Shown one piece after another: positions 62,018 through 64,000 of a stretch of DNA of 64,000 bases; the first letter of the stretch is position 1; the number at the start of each line of letters is the position of its first letter. The position numbers were made by a program, and so were the translations under genes. The notes beneath the pieces were generated by a model. The model was not told where the DNA came from, searched no databases, and saw only the letters and a list, made by a program, of their open reading frames with translations. Location of the stretch: the NCBI RefSeq assembly GCF_003858645.1, contig NZ_RQJP01000003.1, positions 248,001 to 312,000 of the forward strand, read 5' to 3'. This DNA is from Larkinella knui (GTDB lineage: Bacteria; Bacteroidota; Bacteroidia; Cytophagales; Spirosomataceae).

Positions 62018-63070
62018 TTATGCGCCCTGAAACTGACGGAGGAACCGAACATCATTTTCGGTATACAGACGCAGGTCGTTTACGCCGTAGCGAAGTTGCG
62101 TAATCCGCTCAACGCCCATTCCAAACGCGTACCCGGTATATTCTTCCGGATCGACCCCACAGTTGATGAGCACGTTCGGATCAACCATGCCGGAACCGGC
62201 AATTTCGACCCAGCCACTGTATTTACAAATTGGACAGCCCGATCCGTGGCAGATCTGACAGGAAATATCAATTTCGGCGCTGGGCTCGGTAAAAGGAAAA
62301 TACGACGGACGGAAGCGAATCTTCACATCTTTGGCAAACATCTCCTTCACAAAATGATAGAGCGTGTCTTTCAGGTCTTTAAAACCAACGTTCTTGTCTA
62401 CGTACAACCCTTCAACCTGGTGGAACATGCAATGGGCACGGGCCGAAATAGCCTCATTCCGATACACCCGCCCCGGCATAATGGCGCGGATCGGCTGAAA
62501 GGTGGTGTTGAATTTCTGATGCTCCATCAACCGGATCTGGACATTCGACGTATGCGTCCGTAAGAGCAGGTCGGCCGGGGCACCATTGCTCTTCTTGTCG
62601 ACGAAAAACGTATCCTGCATATCGCGGGCCGGGTGATTGTCCGGAAAGTTCAGCGCACCAAAGTTATACCAGTCGGTCTCAATTTCGGGCCCGTCGGCAA
62701 CGCTAAAGCCGATCCGCCCGAAAATACTGATAATCTGCTGGCGAACCAGGTTGAGCGGGTGTTGCGCTCCATACAGGTTGGGAATAACCGGCAGGCTCAA
62801 ATCAACCGGGGGCTGAACGTCCTCACTGAAGCTGTTTTCCAGCGATGTGCTGGATTCTTTAAACCGCTGCTGGGCAAAATCCTTGAGCGAATTCAACTCC
62901 TGACCCACCGCCCGGCGGTCTTCCTGCGGCACCTGTTTCAACTTCTCAAACAGGTCCGTAACCACGCCTTTGCGCCCAATATACCGAAGTCGGAATTGTT
63001 CCAACTCGTCTTTCGATTGAATCTGAAAATGTTCAATCTCCTGATAAATTTCTTTGACTCTATCCAGCAT
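62018..63070 (-). CDS. pheS: Phenylalanyl-tRNA synthetase alpha subunit
   Basis: This 350-residue class II synthetase subunit charges tRNA-Phe together with PheT, whose gene is not nearby. An N-terminal coiled coil (MLDRVKEIYQEIEHFQIQSK) precedes the catalytic core: DNHPARDMQDTFFV, LRTHTSNVQIRLM, FRPSYFPFTEPSAEIDISC for motif 2, and GYAFGMGVERITQLRYGV for motif 3. ATG at 63070 is preferred over a TTG at 63100, because the -7 element TATCTTTG at 63105-63098 fits transcription starting between them. Confidence 0.96.
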   Translation of the reverse strand: MLDRVKEIYQEIEHFQIQSKDELEQFRLRYIGRKGVVTDLFEKLKQVPQEDRRAVGQELNSLKDFAQQRFKESSTSLENSFSEDVQPPVDLSLPVIPNLYGAQHPLNLVRQQIISIFGRIGFSVADGPEIETDWYNFGALNFPDNHPARDMQDTFFVDKKSNGAPADLLLRTHTSNVQIRLMEHQKFNTTFQPIRAIMPGRVYRNEAISARAHCMFHQVEGLYVDKNVGFKDLKDTLYHFVKEMFAKDVKIRFRPSYFPFTEPSAEIDISCQICHGSGCPICKYSGWVEIAGSGMVDPNVLINCGVDPEEYTGYAFGMGVERITQLRYGVNDLRLYTENDVRFLRQFQGA

Positions 63071-63097
63071 ACGCTCTCTAATCAATCCGGGTTGTTG

Positions 63098-63105
63098 CAA
63101 AGATA
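63098..63105 (-). promoter_or_regulatory. -7 promoter element of pheS
   Basis: The minus strand reads TATCTTTG, a full TAnnTTTG match, 27 bp before the ATG at 63070. It rules out the upstream TTG as start. Confidence 0.6.
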
Positions 63106-63285
63106 ACCATTTTCTGTGCTCCGTTAAACATTCCTATTCACCGCTCGTCACAGGTCCCGGTACGGTTGTTGGGCACTGTATTGGCAACAGGCGACTGGGG
63201 CACATCCGTAAAAATCCCGCACAATCAGAGGCAACCTGTTCATTATCAAACGTATCCATTGTTACACAAACTTACTCGATTAATT

Positions 63286-63717
63286 ATGGAATCCATCCTG
63301 AAGGAAAACCTTTTCGACCAAGTGTCCACAAAATTCCCCAAAAGTGTGGAAAAAAAGTCCACCTCCTCAATTGCCCAGAAGCTGCTTATTCCTTTTTACG
63401 ATCGAAAAAGAACTATCTCACTCGAAGAAATTGTCCGATTGGAAGGTTCCGGAAATTATACCAATTTTTTCCTCAAAGACGGCACCCGCATGCTGGTATC
63501 CCGCACCTTAAAAGAGTACGAAGAATTGTTGGATGGAGAGGCTTTCGTACGGGTTCATAAATCCTGCATCGTCAATCTCTGCTACGTACGTCGGTTCTAT
63601 GTCAAGAAAGAAGGCGAACTGGAATTGAACGACGGACAGCAGGTTAAAATTTCGCGTCGCCGGGCGCAAAACTTCATGGATCGGATCCGCAACTTTTTAC
63701 CGGCAACCATTCACTAA
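63286..63717 (+). CDS. LytTR DNA-binding protein without receiver
   Basis: This 143-residue protein starts at ATG 63286 (MESILKENLFDQVSTKFPKS). Residues about 40-140 are a LytTR domain: ISLEEIVRLEGSGNYTNFFL, GTRMLVSRTLKEYEELLDGE, FVRVHKSCIVNLCYVRRFYV and QQVKISRRRAQNFMDRIRNF. There is no phosphorylation domain, so it is controlled by amount, by its short N-terminal leader, or by another protein. LytTR domains bind pairs of short direct repeats about two turns apart, such as those at 29904-29937. A GTG-based extension to 63166 is unlikely. Confidence 0.88.
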   Translation: MESILKENLFDQVSTKFPKSVEKKSTSSIAQKLLIPFYDRKRTISLEEIVRLEGSGNYTNFFLKDGTRMLVSRTLKEYEELLDGEAFVRVHKSCIVNLCYVRRFYVKKEGELELNDGQQVKISRRRAQNFMDRIRNFLPATIH

Positions 63718-63832
63718 TTGTAACCGCGCAATACCCGCATGGTACTGTGTAGTATACGCAAATCAGTAACACGTAGAAATACGTAATCGGTCAAGGAGAT
63801 ATACGGAATGTAACCGTACAATTTACAACCCA

Positions 63833-63895
63833 AAGGCTTGATTTTCAGCCGCTTAACCAACACGGTAAGCCACTGGAAATCAAGCCTTCTTTTTT
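63833..63895 (+). terminator. Strong long stem-loop terminator
   Basis: AAGGCTTGATTTTCAG (63833-63848) pairs with CTGGAAATCAAGCCTT (63873-63888) with one G:U pair, followed by CTTTTTT. It ends 178 bp after the LytTR stop codon, so the transcript may have a long 3' tail or include another small RNA. Confidence 0.8.
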
Positions 63896-63914
63896 AGTGA
63901 ACGGCTATTTGGAC

Positions 63915-63922
63915 TAGTTTTG
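63915..63922 (+). promoter_or_regulatory. -7 promoter element of the last gene
   Basis: TAGTTTTG fits TAnnTTTG and lies 51 bp before the ATG at 63974. The -33 region is T-rich only. Confidence 0.45.
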
Positions 63923-63973
63923 TCATGTCAGTAACAACAAAAAACATAAACAAAACTCTAATCGCAAATCGCC

Positions 63974-64000
63974 ATGGAATCGTTAGCATATCCTTCCTCT
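63974..64000 (+). CDS. Start of an unidentified gene cut by the window edge
   Basis: ATG at 63974 opens MESLAYPSS and stays open to the end. Its first residues MES resemble the LytTR protein start at 63286, so a second LytTR gene is possible, but nine residues cannot show it. A promoter element upstream supports a real start. Confidence 0.3.

Noticed and set aside
1-64000. CRISPR arrays
   Set aside because: No series of regularly spaced repeats was found; the direct repeats noted come in pairs or as three scattered copies only.

Overview
The window looks like a chromosomal segment from a Bacteroidota bacterium of the Cytophagales, close to Spirosoma or Larkinella. The support is: several TAnnTTTG promoter elements of the Bacteroidota primary sigma factor type; a complete ECF sigma / FecR / SusC / SusD unit; a tmRNA with the tag GEYNYAMAA; and many short lipoproteins, multi-PAS kinases and LytTR/LytS-type regulators. 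The genus is inferred from protein style only.

Layout. Positions 1-2400 are a scarred accessory patch: a primase/helicase-like fragment cut by a decayed IS481-family element, an AT-rich exported protein, a frameshifted small gene, and an unrecognised 152-residue protein. Positions 2550-6072 hold a quinone-oxidoreductase-like enzyme with two AraC regulators and an EthD-type protein; 12-bp repeats 21 bp apart look like an operator. Positions 6339-7412 carry the tmRNA (ssrA, minus strand) and a ferritin-like protein, divergent from a 1136-residue ThuA / sugar dehydrogenase / PKD / cytochrome c fusion (7570-10980). Two tandem DUF418 membrane proteins, a lipoprotein, a large PAS kinase, a GAF protein, a GNAT-like protein and an orphan LytS-type kinase follow to 22093.

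Positions 22155-36463 are a mosaic of small metabolic and exported proteins: methyltransferase, GH43 hydrolase with dienelactone hydrolase, DoxX, ABM monooxygenase, SMP-30-like lipoprotein, degenerate receiver, AhpD-like protein, desaturase and acyltransferase. At 29904-30053 a 21-bp-period direct repeat, a canonical promoter and a strong terminator outline a possible regulated small RNA of about 70 nt. tRNA-Lys(CTT) lies at 36572-36644, next to a hybrid histidine kinase.

Positions 44215-53495 (minus strand) form one regulatory and uptake locus. An ECF sigma factor, a FecR anti-sigma factor and an STN-containing SusC allow transport-coupled signalling. SusD, an SGNH hydrolase and an FAD-dependent oxidoreductase follow, and there is no glycoside hydrolase. 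The SGNH protein appears circularly permuted: its GDS block is at the C terminus, after the GxND and DxxH blocks. A 19-bp stem-loop lies between susC and susD. Upstream, an IS200/IS605 remnant truncates a PIN-domain toxin whose antitoxin gene is intact.

The right end holds clpB, a YD-repeat-like lipoprotein, a TspO-like membrane protein, a membrane-anchored short-chain dehydrogenase (paralogue of one at 42998), a DUF937/OmpA-like protein, pheS, and a LytTR protein without a receiver. No CRISPR array, rRNA, intact prophage or complete insertion sequence was seen.
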